From an uncultured Alphaproteobacteria bacterium (GTDB lineage: Bacteria > Pseudomonadota > Alphaproteobacteria > Caulobacterales > Caulobacteraceae), in the NCBI GenBank assembly GCA_937920085.1, contig CALETE010000073.1, positions 1 to 22,812 on the forward strand: 22,812 nucleotides of DNA, read 5' to 3'. The position numbers and the translations under genes were made by a program. Below, one piece after another: positions 1 to 7,205 of this stretch; position 1 is the stretch's first letter, and every line of letters begins with the position of its first letter. The notes beneath the pieces were generated by a model. The model saw only the letters and a program-made list of their open reading frames with translations. It searched no databases and was not told the origin of the DNA.

Positions 1-263
1 CGGATTTCCAGAACCAAACCTGCCGCGGTGGCCAGATTAACGAGGGCGTCCAGCGAGAACTTGCCAAGCTTGCCGCGCAGGAGGTCATTCAGCCGTGGTC
101 GGGTAATGCCGAGCTTGGTCGCGGCAGCCTCCTGCGTCATCTCCCATGACCTGATGCGATCCACGAGTAGGCTGAGCAGATCAGCCCGGGCTTTCATATT
201 CGCGGCTTCGGCGGGGGTTTTAGCCAGGGCGTCGAACACATCCTCAAAAGTCTGAACGTCCAT
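1..263 (-). CDS. HTH antitoxin of a type II toxin-antitoxin locus (partial, C-terminus beyond window)
   Basis: The minus-strand frame opens with ATG at 263 and stays open for 87 codons to the window edge. The protein begins MDVQTFEDVFDALAKTP. Its first ~35 residues look helical, and residues about 40-65 read as an XRE-type helix-turn-helix (WEMTQEAAATKLGITRPRLN), followed by the LxxLLRGKLGKFSLDALVNLA pattern typical of small antitoxins paired with RelE/HigB-like (Gp49 family) toxins. Such antitoxins bind the toxin and repress their own promoter. The start is supported by AAGGA on the minus strand, which lies inside the last codons of the upstream ORF, and the gap to that ORF's stop is only 3 nt, as expected of a toxin-first operon. 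The toxin partner is a fragment, so this may now act as an orphan regulator. The family call is fairly secure; the exact name (HigA-like) is inference. Confidence 0.75.
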   Translation of the reverse strand, partial: MDVQTFEDVFDALAKTPAEAANMKARADLLSLLVDRIRSWEMTQEAAATKLGITRPRLNDLLRGKLGKFSLDALVNLATAAGLVLEI

Positions 264-266
264 GAG

Positions 267-374
267 CTATCCTTTCCAAGCGCGCAGGCGGCTCGCCGCC
301 AGATAGACCACCCGAAAGGCGCCTGAAGCTTCCCGAATGCGGATTTCACGCACACCGGAACCAACTGTTTTCAT
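267..374 (-). pseudogene. Remnant of a RelE/HigB (Gp49-like) toxin, 35 codons
   Basis: A minus-strand ORF runs from ATG at 374 to TAG at 267-269. Its first ~25 residues (MKTVGSGVREIRIREASG, then AFRVVYLA) match the central strand region of Gp49-type RelE/HigB toxins, where a motif like GxGVxEIRI...G.YRVIYVAK is typical. Whole family members are about 100-120 residues. Here the ~45 N-terminal residues are missing, because an in-frame TAG stands two codons before the ATG, and the end (AASRLRAWKG) does not resemble the usual C-terminal helix (VLHAFQKKTQ-type), so the C-terminal third has also been lost or shifted out of frame. It sits directly before the antitoxin gene and keeps the translational coupling. 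It may be a dead toxin or a short leader peptide that keeps the antitoxin translated. Confidence 0.6.
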
Positions 375-382
375 CGCCTACG

Positions 383-404
383 ATTGTATCGATATCGATA
401 CAAT
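383..404. promoter_or_regulatory. Perfect 22-bp palindrome, probable autoregulatory operator
   Basis: The 22 bases from 383 to 404 equal their own reverse complement (left arm ATTGTATCGAT). The palindrome covers the whole -10 box and most of the spacer of the minus-strand promoter described here, so a dimer bound to it would block RNA polymerase. Antitoxins with an HTH domain usually repress their own operon through such a site; that the neighbouring antitoxin is the ligand is inference. Confidence 0.65.
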
Positions 405-411
405 TTGGCAA
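383..411 (-). promoter_or_regulatory. Sigma70-like promoter of the toxin-remnant/antitoxin operon
   Basis: On the minus strand TTGCCA (411-406) and TACAAT (388-383) are separated by exactly 17 nt, a near-consensus housekeeping promoter. The -10 box ends 8 nt before the ATG at 374, so transcription would begin at about 374-377. The mRNA would then be leaderless or nearly so, which fits the lack of a clear ribosome binding site in front of that ATG. This is seen in the sequence; activity is inferred. Confidence 0.6.
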
Positions 412-465
412 GTCGATCTGGATTAGGCAATGAACGCCCTTCCCCCCTCAACTGCGGCGCGGTAA

Positions 466-480
466 GAACATAAGCTGAAC
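466..480 (+). promoter_or_regulatory. LexA (SOS) box upstream of ruvC
   Basis: The sequence GAAC-ATAAGCT-GAAC fits the alphaproteobacterial LexA direct repeat GTTC-N7-GTTC (read on the other strand). It lies 21 bp before the ruvC ATG. The ruv genes are known SOS genes in many bacteria, so the site probably makes ruvCAB, and perhaps genes further downstream, DNA-damage inducible. Confidence 0.7.
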
Positions 481-501
481 GCGCGACTCAAACGGGGGCC
501 T

Positions 502-1008
502 ATGGCTGCGATCCGCATATTGGGCCTGGACCCGGGACTTCGGCATACGGGCTGGGGGGTCATCACGGTGGACGGCGCGCGCCTGTCCCACGTGGCCCAT
601 GGGGTGATCAACCCCAAGGACAGCCTGCCCTTTGCTGAGCGCCTGCGCCTGCTGTTTGAGGGTATTACCCAGGTGGTCGACATGCATGCCCCCCAGGAGG
701 CGGCGGTGGAAGAGACCTTCATGAACAATAACGCCGCCTCGGCCCTGAAGCTGGGCCATGCCCGGGCCATGGCCCTGGTGGTGCCTGCCCTGGCCGGTCT
801 GCCGGTGGCCGAATATGCCGCCAAGGTGGTCAAGAAGGCCGTTGTGGGAACCGGCGGGGCCGACAAGGACCAGGTGGCCTTCATGATCGCCCGTATCCTG
901 CCCACGGCCGGACCGACCACGGCGGACGCCGCAGACGCCCTGGCGGTGGCCATTGCCCACGCCCATGCCCGCAAGGCCCGGCAGTTGACGCAAAGGTCCG
1001 CCGCATGA
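502..1008 (+). CDS. ruvC: Crossover junction endodeoxyribonuclease RuvC
   Basis: RuvC cuts Holliday junctions symmetrically during recombinational repair, acting as a dimer with the RuvAB motor. The 168-residue protein has the usual family length. The four acidic active-site residues of the RNase H-like fold are visible: Asp10 in ILGLDPG, Glu70 in AAVEETFM, and Asp142 and Asp145 in ADAADALAVAIAH. ATG 502 is preceded by the purine stretch ACGGGGG. The stop overlaps the ruvA start (ATGA), which indicates translational coupling. A LexA box just upstream points to SOS control. Identification is secure. Confidence 0.97.
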   Translation: MAAIRILGLDPGLRHTGWGVITVDGARLSHVAHGVINPKDSLPFAERLRLLFEGITQVVDMHAPQEAAVEETFMNNNAASALKLGHARAMALVVPALAGLPVAEYAAKVVKKAVVGTGGADKDQVAFMIARILPTAGPTTADAADALAVAIAHAHARKARQLTQRSAA

Positions 1009-1616
1009 TCGGGCGGTTGCGGGGTCTGGTGGCCGAGGTTGGCGAGGAAGAGGCCCTGATCGATGTGGGCGGGGTGGGCTATGTGGTCCGCTGCGGCGGC
1101 CGAACCCTGGGCCATCTGCCGGCGCTTGGCGAAGAAACCGTCCTGCACGTGGAAACCCAGTGGGCCGAAAGCACGGGCATGAAGCTCTATGGCTTTTTGG
1201 GCCGGGACGAGCGCCGGGCTTTTGTTTTGCTGCAGTCGATCCAGGGGGTCGGGCCCAAGGCGGCCTTGAGTGTGCTGGACGTCCTGCCGCCGCCAGACCT
1301 GGCCGCCGCCGTTGCCAGGGAAGACAAGGCCTCCGTGGGTCGTGCCAATGGGGTGGGCCCAAAGCTCGCCCAGCGGATTGTCACCGAACTGAAGGGCAAG
1401 CCGATCAGCGATGGCCCTGTGGCCGCCTTCCACGCCCAGGCTGCTGCTGCGCCACCGCCGCCCTCGGCCGTGGGCGAGTCCGTGGCTGCCCTGCTCAGCC
1501 TGGGGGTCGCAGAGATCAATGCCCGCCGGGTGGTGGAACAGGCCGCCCTGCGCCTGGGTGAGGACGCCACCGTCCAGGCCCTGATCAAGGCTGGCCTACA
1601 GGAGCTGGGTCGGTGA
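1005..1616 (+). CDS. ruvA: Holliday junction branch migration protein RuvA
   Basis: RuvA tetramers hold the Holliday junction open and load the RuvB motors. The 203-residue protein has the expected three-part layout: an N-terminal OB domain (MIGRLRGLVAEV... GVGYVVRC), two helix-hairpin-helix motifs (LQSIQGVGPKAALSVL around residues 77-92 and GVGPKLAQRIVTELKGK around 115-131), an Ala/Pro-rich linker near 140-160, and a small C-terminal domain that binds RuvB (ending ALIKAGLQELGR). It overlaps ruvC by 4 nt and its stop overlaps the GTG start of ruvB, so the three genes are read as one coupled unit. Confidence 0.97.
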   Translation: MIGRLRGLVAEVGEEEALIDVGGVGYVVRCGGRTLGHLPALGEETVLHVETQWAESTGMKLYGFLGRDERRAFVLLQSIQGVGPKAALSVLDVLPPPDLAAAVAREDKASVGRANGVGPKLAQRIVTELKGKPISDGPVAAFHAQAAAAPPPPSAVGESVAALLSLGVAEINARRVVEQAALRLGEDATVQALIKAGLQELGR

Positions 1617-2650
1617 GTGAGCGGCTGATTTCCGGCGAACCTGCGCCCCTAGATCCCTCCGACCGCGCCCTGCGGCCCCAGACCCTGGCGGAATTTGTCG
1701 GTCAGGCCCAGGCCAAGGGCAATCTGTCGGTCTTCATCGAAGCCGCCAAGGCCCGGGGCGAGGCCCTGGACCACGTCCTGCTGTTTGGCCCTCCGGGTCT
1801 GGGCAAGACGACGCTCGCCCAGATCATTGCCCGGGAGCTGGGGGTCAACTTCCGCGCCACCTCTGGCCCGGTCCTGGCCAAGGCCGGGGACCTGGCGGCC
1901 ATACTGACCAATCTGGAACCCCGGGACGTCCTCTTTATCGACGAGATCCATCGTCTGCCTGCCAATGTAGAGGAAATCCTCTATCCGGCCATGGAGGATC
2001 ATGTCCTGGATCTGATCATTGGCGAAGGCCCGTCAGCAAGGTCGATCCGCATTGATCTGGCCCCCTTCACCCTGGTGGCGGCGACCACCCGGGCGGGCCT
2101 ACTGGCCACCCCCCTGCGCGACCGGTTTGGCATACCCCTGCGCCTAGAATTCTATACCCATGCCGAGCTCAGCCAGGTGCTGAACCATGCGGCGGGCAAG
2201 CTGGGGCTGAGCCTTGCCCCTGACGGTGCCGCCGAGATTGCCACCCGGGCCAGGGGCACCCCTCGCGTTGCCGGGCGCCTGCTGCGGCGGGTGCGGGACT
2301 TTGCCACTGCAGATGGGGTGAGCGTCATCGGCCAGGCCGCCGCCGCCCAGGCCTTGGCACGGCTGGATGTGGACCCGGCGGGCCTGGACGCCCTGGATCG
2401 CCGCTATCTTCGCGCCCTGATCGAGAACTATGGGGGCGGCCCTGCCGGGGTCGAAACCCTGGCCTATGCCATCGCCGAAGCCCGCGACGCCGTGGAGGAT
2501 GTGATCGAGCCCTTCCTCTTGCAGCAGGGCTTCATTCAGCGCACGCCTCGGGGCCGAATGGCCTGCGCCAAGGCCTATACCCATATTGGCCTCACCCCGC
2601 CGCCCCAGATGCCTGCGGGCGGCCAGGGCGGTCTGTTCGACGAGACCTAG
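1613..2650 (+). CDS. ruvB: Holliday junction branch migration DNA helicase RuvB
   Basis: RuvB is the hexameric AAA+ ATPase that drives branch migration with RuvA. The 345 residues match the family's size. Walker A GPPGLGKT is at about residues 59-66, Walker B VLFIDE ends with Asp110-Glu111, the sensor 1 region reads ATTRAGLL, and the arginine finger region LRDRFGI follows. The C-terminal winged helix ends with the family signature GFIQRTPRGRMA. The start is GTG at 1613, overlapping the ruvA stop; no better start is near, and the N-terminus (MSERLISGEP) is typical. Confidence 0.97.
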   Translation: MSERLISGEPAPLDPSDRALRPQTLAEFVGQAQAKGNLSVFIEAAKARGEALDHVLLFGPPGLGKTTLAQIIARELGVNFRATSGPVLAKAGDLAAILTNLEPRDVLFIDEIHRLPANVEEILYPAMEDHVLDLIIGEGPSARSIRIDLAPFTLVAATTRAGLLATPLRDRFGIPLRLEFYTHAELSQVLNHAAGKLGLSLAPDGAAEIATRARGTPRVAGRLLRRVRDFATADGVSVIGQAAAAQALARLDVDPAGLDALDRRYLRALIENYGGGPAGVETLAYAIAEARDAVEDVIEPFLLQQGFIQRTPRGRMACAKAYTHIGLTPPPQMPAGGQGGLFDET

Positions 2651-2651
2651 G

Positions 2652-3101
2652 ATGGTTGAGATTCCAAGGGACACCGCCCCAACTGCGGGATGGATGGAAG
2701 GACGCGAGCACGTCTTGCCCGTCCGCATCTATTACGAAGACACCGACTTCACTGGGGTGGTCTATCACGGCAATTACCTGCGCTATTTTGAGCGGGGTCG
2801 CAGTGACTTCCTGCGGGTAACCGGCGTGGCCCATTCTGCCCTTCTGGACCAGTCGGTGGCCTTTACTGTGGTGAAGATCAATCTGGAATTCCGACGCCCG
2901 GCGCGGATCGACGATGCGCTTCTGGTCAGGACGACCATTGACGGGGTCAAGGGCCCACGCCTCAATTTCAGCCAGAAAATCTTTCGCGGCGAGGACCTGG
3001 TTTGCACCGCCCAGGTGGAGGCAGCGTGCATCCACATGAACGGTCGACCGACTAAGCCAACGCCGAGCCTGATCGCGGCCTTGGCACCCCTGATCGGTTA
3101 G
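2652..3101 (+). CDS. ybgC: Tol-Pal system-associated acyl-CoA thioesterase YbgC
   Basis: YbgC is a small hotdog-fold thioesterase that hydrolyses short-chain acyl-CoA or acyl-ACP and is almost always encoded at the head of tol-pal. The signature region VRIYYEDTDFTGVVYHGNYL contains the catalytic Asp (YEDTD), followed by RYFERGRSDFLR. The frame is open further upstream inside ruvB, but the ATG at 2652, one base after the ruvB stop, gives a 149-residue protein of normal length, so I chose it; an internal ATG near 2691 is a weaker alternative. It could be co-transcribed with ruvB, linking the repair genes to the envelope genes. Confidence 0.93.
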   Translation: MVEIPRDTAPTAGWMEGREHVLPVRIYYEDTDFTGVVYHGNYLRYFERGRSDFLRVTGVAHSALLDQSVAFTVVKINLEFRRPARIDDALLVRTTIDGVKGPRLNFSQKIFRGEDLVCTAQVEAACIHMNGRPTKPTPSLIAALAPLIG

Positions 3102-3199
3102 CGGGCGAATTTTCTAGATCCTTGGGGAAACTTACCGCTTTGTCGCAACTTCGCCACCGATTAGGTCCAGTCTAGACCTCTATTTCCGCTGGAGCGAAC

Positions 3200-3901
3200 A
3201 TGGACCCGACCGCCATTACCCCTGAGAGCTTCTCCTTCATCACCCTCTTTCTGCGTGCCGACTGGGTGGTGAAGGGCGTTTTGACCGGCCTCGCCCTGGC
3301 ATCCTTGTGGTCCTGGAGCATAATTCTCGACAAGACCTTCCGGTTCGCATCCCTCAATCGAATATCTGCCAATTTCGAAAAAGAGGTAGCGTCGGGCCGC
3401 AGCTTAGAAGAGGTCGCGGCCAAGGCCGGGGACAATCCCGTCCATCCCCTGCCGCGCATGCTTCAGGGTGCCTTGCGCGAATGGCGGGAGGCCCGCAGCC
3501 GGGGCCAGATGAATGACGGCCAGGTTGCCTTCCTGGTCCAGCGCATTGACCGGATTTTAGACACCACCATGGCGCGGGAAATCGAGCGGATCGAAGGGGG
3601 CCTCAGCACCCTGGCCATCGTCGCGACAACATCGCCGTTTGTGGGCCTGTTTGGCACGGTCTGGGGCATTATGCACAGCTTCCAGGCCATCGCGATCCAG
3701 AAGAATACGAATCTGGCAGTGGTGGCACCCAGTATTGCTGAAGCCCTCTTTGCCACGGCCATCGGCTTGGCCGCCGCCATTCCCGCCTATATCGCCTACA
3801 ATGCCTTCTCCAACAGTGTGGCGCGCTACTCTGCCCGCTTGGAGGGCTTTGCCGACGACCTCACCACCGCCATTCAGCGGCGCTTGGCGGAGCGCGTCTG
3901 A
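3200..3901 (+). CDS. tolQ: Tol-Pal system inner-membrane proton channel subunit TolQ
   Basis: TolQ and TolR form the proton-driven motor that energises TolA at the division site. The 233-residue protein shows three membrane segments: near residues 22-42 (VVKGVLTGLALASLWSWSI), near 135-160 (LSTLAIVATTSPFVGLFGTVW) and near 175-200 (IAEALFATAIGLAAAIPAYIA). The GLFGTVWGIMHSFQ motif is the hallmark of the TolQ/ExbB/MotA family. A ribosome site GGAG lies 7 nt before ATG 3200. A 98-bp gap separates it from ybgC; it contains TTGTCG at 3140 but only a poor -10, so a separate tol promoter is possible and not proven. The stop overlaps the tolR start (TGATG). Confidence 0.96.
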   Translation: MDPTAITPESFSFITLFLRADWVVKGVLTGLALASLWSWSIILDKTFRFASLNRISANFEKEVASGRSLEEVAAKAGDNPVHPLPRMLQGALREWREARSRGQMNDGQVAFLVQRIDRILDTTMAREIERIEGGLSTLAIVATTSPFVGLFGTVWGIMHSFQAIAIQKNTNLAVVAPSIAEALFATAIGLAAAIPAYIAYNAFSNSVARYSARLEGFADDLTTAIQRRLAERV

Positions 3902-4401
3902 TGGCACTCTCGGCTCATGACGCCTTCTCTGCGGCAGGGGGTGGACGGCGCCGGCGGCGCGGACGCAACCGCCGCGGCACCCTTTCTGAAATCAATGTGA
4001 CGCCCCTGGTGGACGTTATGCTGGTCTTGCTGATCGTCTTTATGATCTCTGCCCCCCTCCTAACCGTCGGGGTCTCGGTGGAGCTACCCAAGACCGAGGC
4101 TGGGGCCATGCAAGATCAGTCTGAGCCTCTGACGGTCTCCATTCGTGCCGACGGCGCGATCTTTCTTCAGGACCAACCCGTGGCCTTCACCAATCTTTCT
4201 GCCCGACTGAAGGCTATGACCGAGGACCCCAAGCCGATCTATGTCAGGGCTGATGGCAAGGCGTCCTATGCCGTTGTCGCCCAGGTCATGGCCGCGCTGT
4301 CCACCTCGGGCTTCAAGTCGATCAACCTGATCACCGACACGGGCGGCCCCTCTTCCGGGGATAAGGGCCCCGTCGCATCACCTCAGTTGCAGGAGCCCTA
4401 G
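3901..4401 (+). CDS. tolR: Tol-Pal system protein TolR
   Basis: TolR is the bitopic partner of TolQ. The 166-residue protein has a very basic cytoplasmic tail (GGGRRRRRGRNRRG), then the conserved LSEINVTPLVDVMLVLLIVF, whose Asp is the proton-carrying residue of the TolR/ExbD family, inside a single membrane helix. A periplasmic domain follows (VELPKTEAGAM... IYVRADGKASYAVVAQVM), ending in a Gly/Ser/Pro-rich tail. It overlaps the tolQ stop by one base and precedes tolA by 4 nt. Confidence 0.95.
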   Translation: MALSAHDAFSAAGGGRRRRRGRNRRGTLSEINVTPLVDVMLVLLIVFMISAPLLTVGVSVELPKTEAGAMQDQSEPLTVSIRADGAIFLQDQPVAFTNLSARLKAMTEDPKPIYVRADGKASYAVVAQVMAALSTSGFKSINLITDTGGPSSGDKGPVASPQLQEP

Positions 4402-4405
4402 GCCC

Positions 4406-5227
4406 ATGGCGCGCGGCTCTGATCTTTCGCCGGCCATGGCGGGTTCAGTTCTACTGCACGTGTCCGTGGCTGCAGCCCTGATCTTTCTCAAGCCCTGGGC
4501 CCGGGACATTCCCCCTGGGGCGGCGACACCCGTCACCCTGGTGACCACCGCCGATGTCCCCGATATTCGATCGGCAGAGGCTGCACCCGTTGAGGAAACA
4601 GCCCAGACTGACGCGCCTGATCCCCAGGCGGCGCTCCAACCCCCTGCTGCTGCCCCTGCGCCAGACCCAAGTCCTACGCCCCCTCCCAAGCCGGTTCAAA
4701 AGCCCGCACCGCTTCCCAATGCGCCCAAACCCGTCGCGGCTAAGCCCCCGACACCTGTGAAACCGAGCCCAACGCCACCGACCAAGGCCCCGGTCAAGTC
4801 CCTCAACCTGGATGCCCTGGCCGCCACGGTCGCCAGGGTGGGCAAGACCTCCTCGGCCCCCAAGGGCCCGCCGCGTTCAGAGACCGCGCTCCAGGCAAGA
4901 GATGCTGTTGGGGCCGCCAAGGGTCTTTCAGCCAGCGCTCTGGCGGGATTAACCGATGAACTGCAAAGGCGTTGGAATCCCAATTGCGAAGTCGAGGGCG
5001 GCAAGGATGTCCGGATCCGCGTCACCTTCACCCTGGGCTTTGCTGGTCAGATCCTGGGAAGGGTTGATGCGGGGGGCCAGGAAAATTCGGCGAATCCTGT
5101 CATTCAAACAGCGGCAGAGCGAGCCATTCGTGCTGTTCATCAAGCTGCCCCATTCTCGACTCTTCCTCGGGATTTGTTTGGGCAGAAGGTGGCGGTCAAT
5201 TTCAATGCCCGCGAAGCCTGTTCGTAA
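4406..5227 (+). CDS. tolA: Cell envelope integrity protein TolA (energy transducer)
   Basis: TolA spans the periplasm, linking TolQR to TolB/Pal. The 273-residue protein has a single N-terminal membrane segment (residues ~10-30, MAGSVLLHVSVAAALIFL), a long Pro/Ala/Lys-rich rod (about 50-140, full of PKP, PTPP and KPAP units) and a C-terminal globular domain (about 175-273, LTDELQRRWNPNCEVEG... VRVTF-like strands, ending AVNFNAREACS). This is the TolA/TonB C-terminal layout typical of alphaproteobacteria, where the rod is Pro-rich instead of the long Ala/Lys helix of E. coli. Assignment rests on both layout and position between tolR and tolB. Confidence 0.9.
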   Translation: MARGSDLSPAMAGSVLLHVSVAAALIFLKPWARDIPPGAATPVTLVTTADVPDIRSAEAAPVEETAQTDAPDPQAALQPPAAAPAPDPSPTPPPKPVQKPAPLPNAPKPVAAKPPTPVKPSPTPPTKAPVKSLNLDALAATVARVGKTSSAPKGPPRSETALQARDAVGAAKGLSASALAGLTDELQRRWNPNCEVEGGKDVRIRVTFTLGFAGQILGRVDAGGQENSANPVIQTAAERAIRAVHQAAPFSTLPRDLFGQKVAVNFNAREACS

Positions 5228-5243
5228 CTCTGGAGACCTGGCG

Positions 5244-6536
5244 ATGCGACTGACACGTCTGATCCTGGCCCTGTGCCTAGCCCTCGGCGGCATGGCCCTG
5301 ACCACGACCGCCCGGGCCGAGATCGAGGTCGACGTCAATAAGGGCGATGTTAAGCCCCTGCCCATCGCCATCCCGGCCTTTGGCGGTGACAGAGGTGCGG
5401 AGATTGCGCAGGTCATTTCCAGCAATCTTGAGCGATCTGGCCTCTTCGTCCCCCTCGACCCTAAAAGCTTTACAGAGCAAAATCTGGAAGTCGCTGTTCA
5501 GCCGCAGTTTCCCTTGTGGAAGGCGATTAACGCCCAAGCCCTGGTCAATGGTCAGGTCACGATGGATGGCGGTCGTCTCCGGGTCGACTTCCGCCTTTGG
5601 GACGTGTTTTCGCAGCAGCAGCTGCTGGGCCTGCAATTCACCTCGACCCCCGAAAACTGGCGGCGCATCGCCCACAAGATTTCCGACGCGGTCTATGAGC
5701 GGCTGACCGGTGAAAAAGGCTATTTCGACACCCGCGTCGTCTTTGTGGCCGAGAGCGGCGGGCGGCTCAATCGGACCAAGACCCTAGCCATTATGGATCA
5801 GGATGGTGCCAACCCCAGCTATCTGACGGATGGTAAGGCCATCATCATGTCGCCCAGGTTCTCGTCCAATAGCCAGGAAATCACCTTCATGTCCCTACGG
5901 CCTGAAGGATCATCCATCTATCTCTTCAACCTTGAAACCGCGCGGCGGGAAAGCCTGGGTGAATTCCCGGGCATGGTCTTTGCGCCACGATTTTCCCCTG
6001 ATGGCCGCAAGGTGGCATTTGCCGTGGAACGGTCCGGCAATTCGGACATCTATCTGATGGACCTGCAAAGCCGTAAGGCCCAGAGGCTGACCTCTGATCC
6101 CGCCATTGACACATCGCCCTCCTTTTCCCCCGATGGCGGTCGGCTCGTGTTCAACTCTGACCGTGGCGGACAGCCGCAGCTCTATGTCATGAATAGTGAC
6201 GGCTCTGGGGCTGCACGGATATCCTTCGGGTCTGGACGCTACACCTCGCCGGTATGGAGCCCGTCTGGGGACTTCATTGCCTTCACCAAACAGACCGGAA
6301 ATTCCTTCCACATCGGTGTCATGCGGCCCGATGGGTCCGACGAAAGGCTTTTGACCACCAGCTATCTGGATGACAGCCCAACCTGGGCCCCCAATGGCCG
6401 GGTGCTGATGTTCAGCCGTGAAACCCCCGGCGGTCCTTCCCGGCTCTGGACCGTCGACGTGACTGGACGGATCTTGCGCCCGGCACCCTATCCTGGGTCA
6501 GGATCTGACCCAGCATGGTCGCCCCTACTCAACTAG
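5244..6536 (+). CDS. tolB: Tol-Pal system periplasmic beta-propeller protein TolB
   Basis: TolB is a periplasmic protein that binds Pal and is displaced by TolA. I place the start at ATG 5244, after GGAG at 5232, although the frame is open much further upstream inside tolA. This start gives a clear signal peptide (MRLTRLILALCLALGGMALT, then TTARA, cleaved before EIEVDV) and a 430-residue protein, the usual TolB length. An N-terminal alpha/beta domain covers about 30-165. Propeller repeats follow, each with an [AS]PxFSPDG-type motif: APRFSPDGRKVAF, SPSFSPDGGRLVF, SPVWSPSGDFIAF and SPTWAPNGRVLMF. It ends DPAWSPLLN, as TolB proteins do. The gap to tolA is 16 bp. Confidence 0.96.
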   Translation: MRLTRLILALCLALGGMALTTTARAEIEVDVNKGDVKPLPIAIPAFGGDRGAEIAQVISSNLERSGLFVPLDPKSFTEQNLEVAVQPQFPLWKAINAQALVNGQVTMDGGRLRVDFRLWDVFSQQQLLGLQFTSTPENWRRIAHKISDAVYERLTGEKGYFDTRVVFVAESGGRLNRTKTLAIMDQDGANPSYLTDGKAIIMSPRFSSNSQEITFMSLRPEGSSIYLFNLETARRESLGEFPGMVFAPRFSPDGRKVAFAVERSGNSDIYLMDLQSRKAQRLTSDPAIDTSPSFSPDGGRLVFNSDRGGQPQLYVMNSDGSGAARISFGSGRYTSPVWSPSGDFIAFTKQTGNSFHIGVMRPDGSDERLLTTSYLDDSPTWAPNGRVLMFSRETPGGPSRLWTVDVTGRILRPAPYPGSGSDPAWSPLLN

Positions 6537-6568
6537 AACCAGTATTGCTAAAACCATCTCGCAAGGTT

Positions 6569-6592
6569 CACGATTACGTCTAAACTATCGTG
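6569..6592. repeat. Inverted repeat in the tolB-pal gap
   Basis: CACGAT (6569-6574) and ATCGTG (6587-6592) form a perfect 6-bp inverted repeat around a 12-nt centre. It lies in the 108-bp tolB-pal spacer, 53 bp before the pal ATG. The stem is too short and lacks a T-run, so it is not a convincing terminator. It could be an operator or an mRNA stem between tolB and pal. Function unknown. Confidence 0.3.
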
Positions 6593-6644
6593 CAATATGG
6601 CTGCCTCTTTCGCCCAAGACCTCAAGCTCATGGAGACCCCTGAA

Positions 6645-7196
6645 ATGATCTTCGAAGCCAGAACCGCCCTAAAGCTAACCCTCATCGCTACGGCGACCCT
6701 GTCCATGGCTGCTTGTGGCTCACGGCCCAAGCCACAACTGGTGACGCCCACCCCGCCACCCGTGCAGCAGGAAGCTCCGGCCCCGACCCCGCCAGCTCCC
6801 CGTCCGCCCGTAGACCAAGGACCAATTGCTGGCTCCGTGCAGGACTTCGTGATCAAGGCCGGTGACCTTGTTTATTTCGACGTCGATCAATTTGACGTCC
6901 GCCCTGATGCGATCGCCACCCTGAAGGCCCAGGCCGCCTGGCTCAACCGCTATCCCAATGTTCAAATTCGCATTGAAGGCAGTGCCGATGAGCGCGGAAC
7001 GCGGGAGTACAATCTGTCCCTAGGGTCGCGCCGGGCCAATTCGGTCAGCGCCTTCCTGGTGTCTCAGGGCGTGGCCCCCAGCCGGATCACCACCGTGTCC
7101 TATGGGAAGGAAAAGCCGATCGATCCAGGTACCGATGAGAGCGCCTATCAGCGCAATCGCAATGCCCACACGGCCCTGACCGGCGGCGCGCGGTAA
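6645..7196 (+). CDS. pal: Peptidoglycan-associated lipoprotein Pal
   Basis: Pal is an outer-membrane lipoprotein that binds peptidoglycan and accumulates at constriction sites. The chosen ATG 6645 is preceded by GGAG at 6632. It gives a 183-residue protein with a lipoprotein signal (MIFEARTALKLTLIATATLS, lipobox MAAC, lipidated Cys24); an earlier ATG would put 16 extra residues before the signal. A Pro-rich linker follows (residues ~30-60), then an OmpA-like domain: VYFDVDQFDVRPDA, the diaminopimelate-binding segment EGSADERGTREYNLSLGSRR, and a C-terminal NRNAH. The stop is followed 9 nt later, in the same frame, by the start of cpoB. Confidence 0.95.
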   Translation: MIFEARTALKLTLIATATLSMAACGSRPKPQLVTPTPPPVQQEAPAPTPPAPRPPVDQGPIAGSVQDFVIKAGDLVYFDVDQFDVRPDAIATLKAQAAWLNRYPNVQIRIEGSADERGTREYNLSLGSRRANSVSAFLVSQGVAPSRITTVSYGKEKPIDPGTDESAYQRNRNAHTALTGGAR

Positions 7197-7205
7197 GCCA
7201 AGACC

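Noticed and set aside
423..1433. Long minus-strand open frame opposite ruvC/ruvA
   Set aside because: It is antisense to two secure genes, has low-complexity composition from GC-rich codon bias, and matches no family.
2586..2651. Extension of ybgC into the end of ruvB
   Set aside because: The added residues are Arg-rich shadow sequence of ruvB; the ATG at 2652 gives the family's normal length.
3102..3199. Separate promoter for tolQ
   Set aside because: TTGTCG at 3140 has no convincing -10 at 16-18 nt spacing, so I did not list it as a feature.
4956..5243. Extension of the tolB frame upstream into tolA
   Set aside because: The upstream part overlaps tolA, lacks a ribosome site at its start, and would hide the clear signal peptide that starts at 5244.
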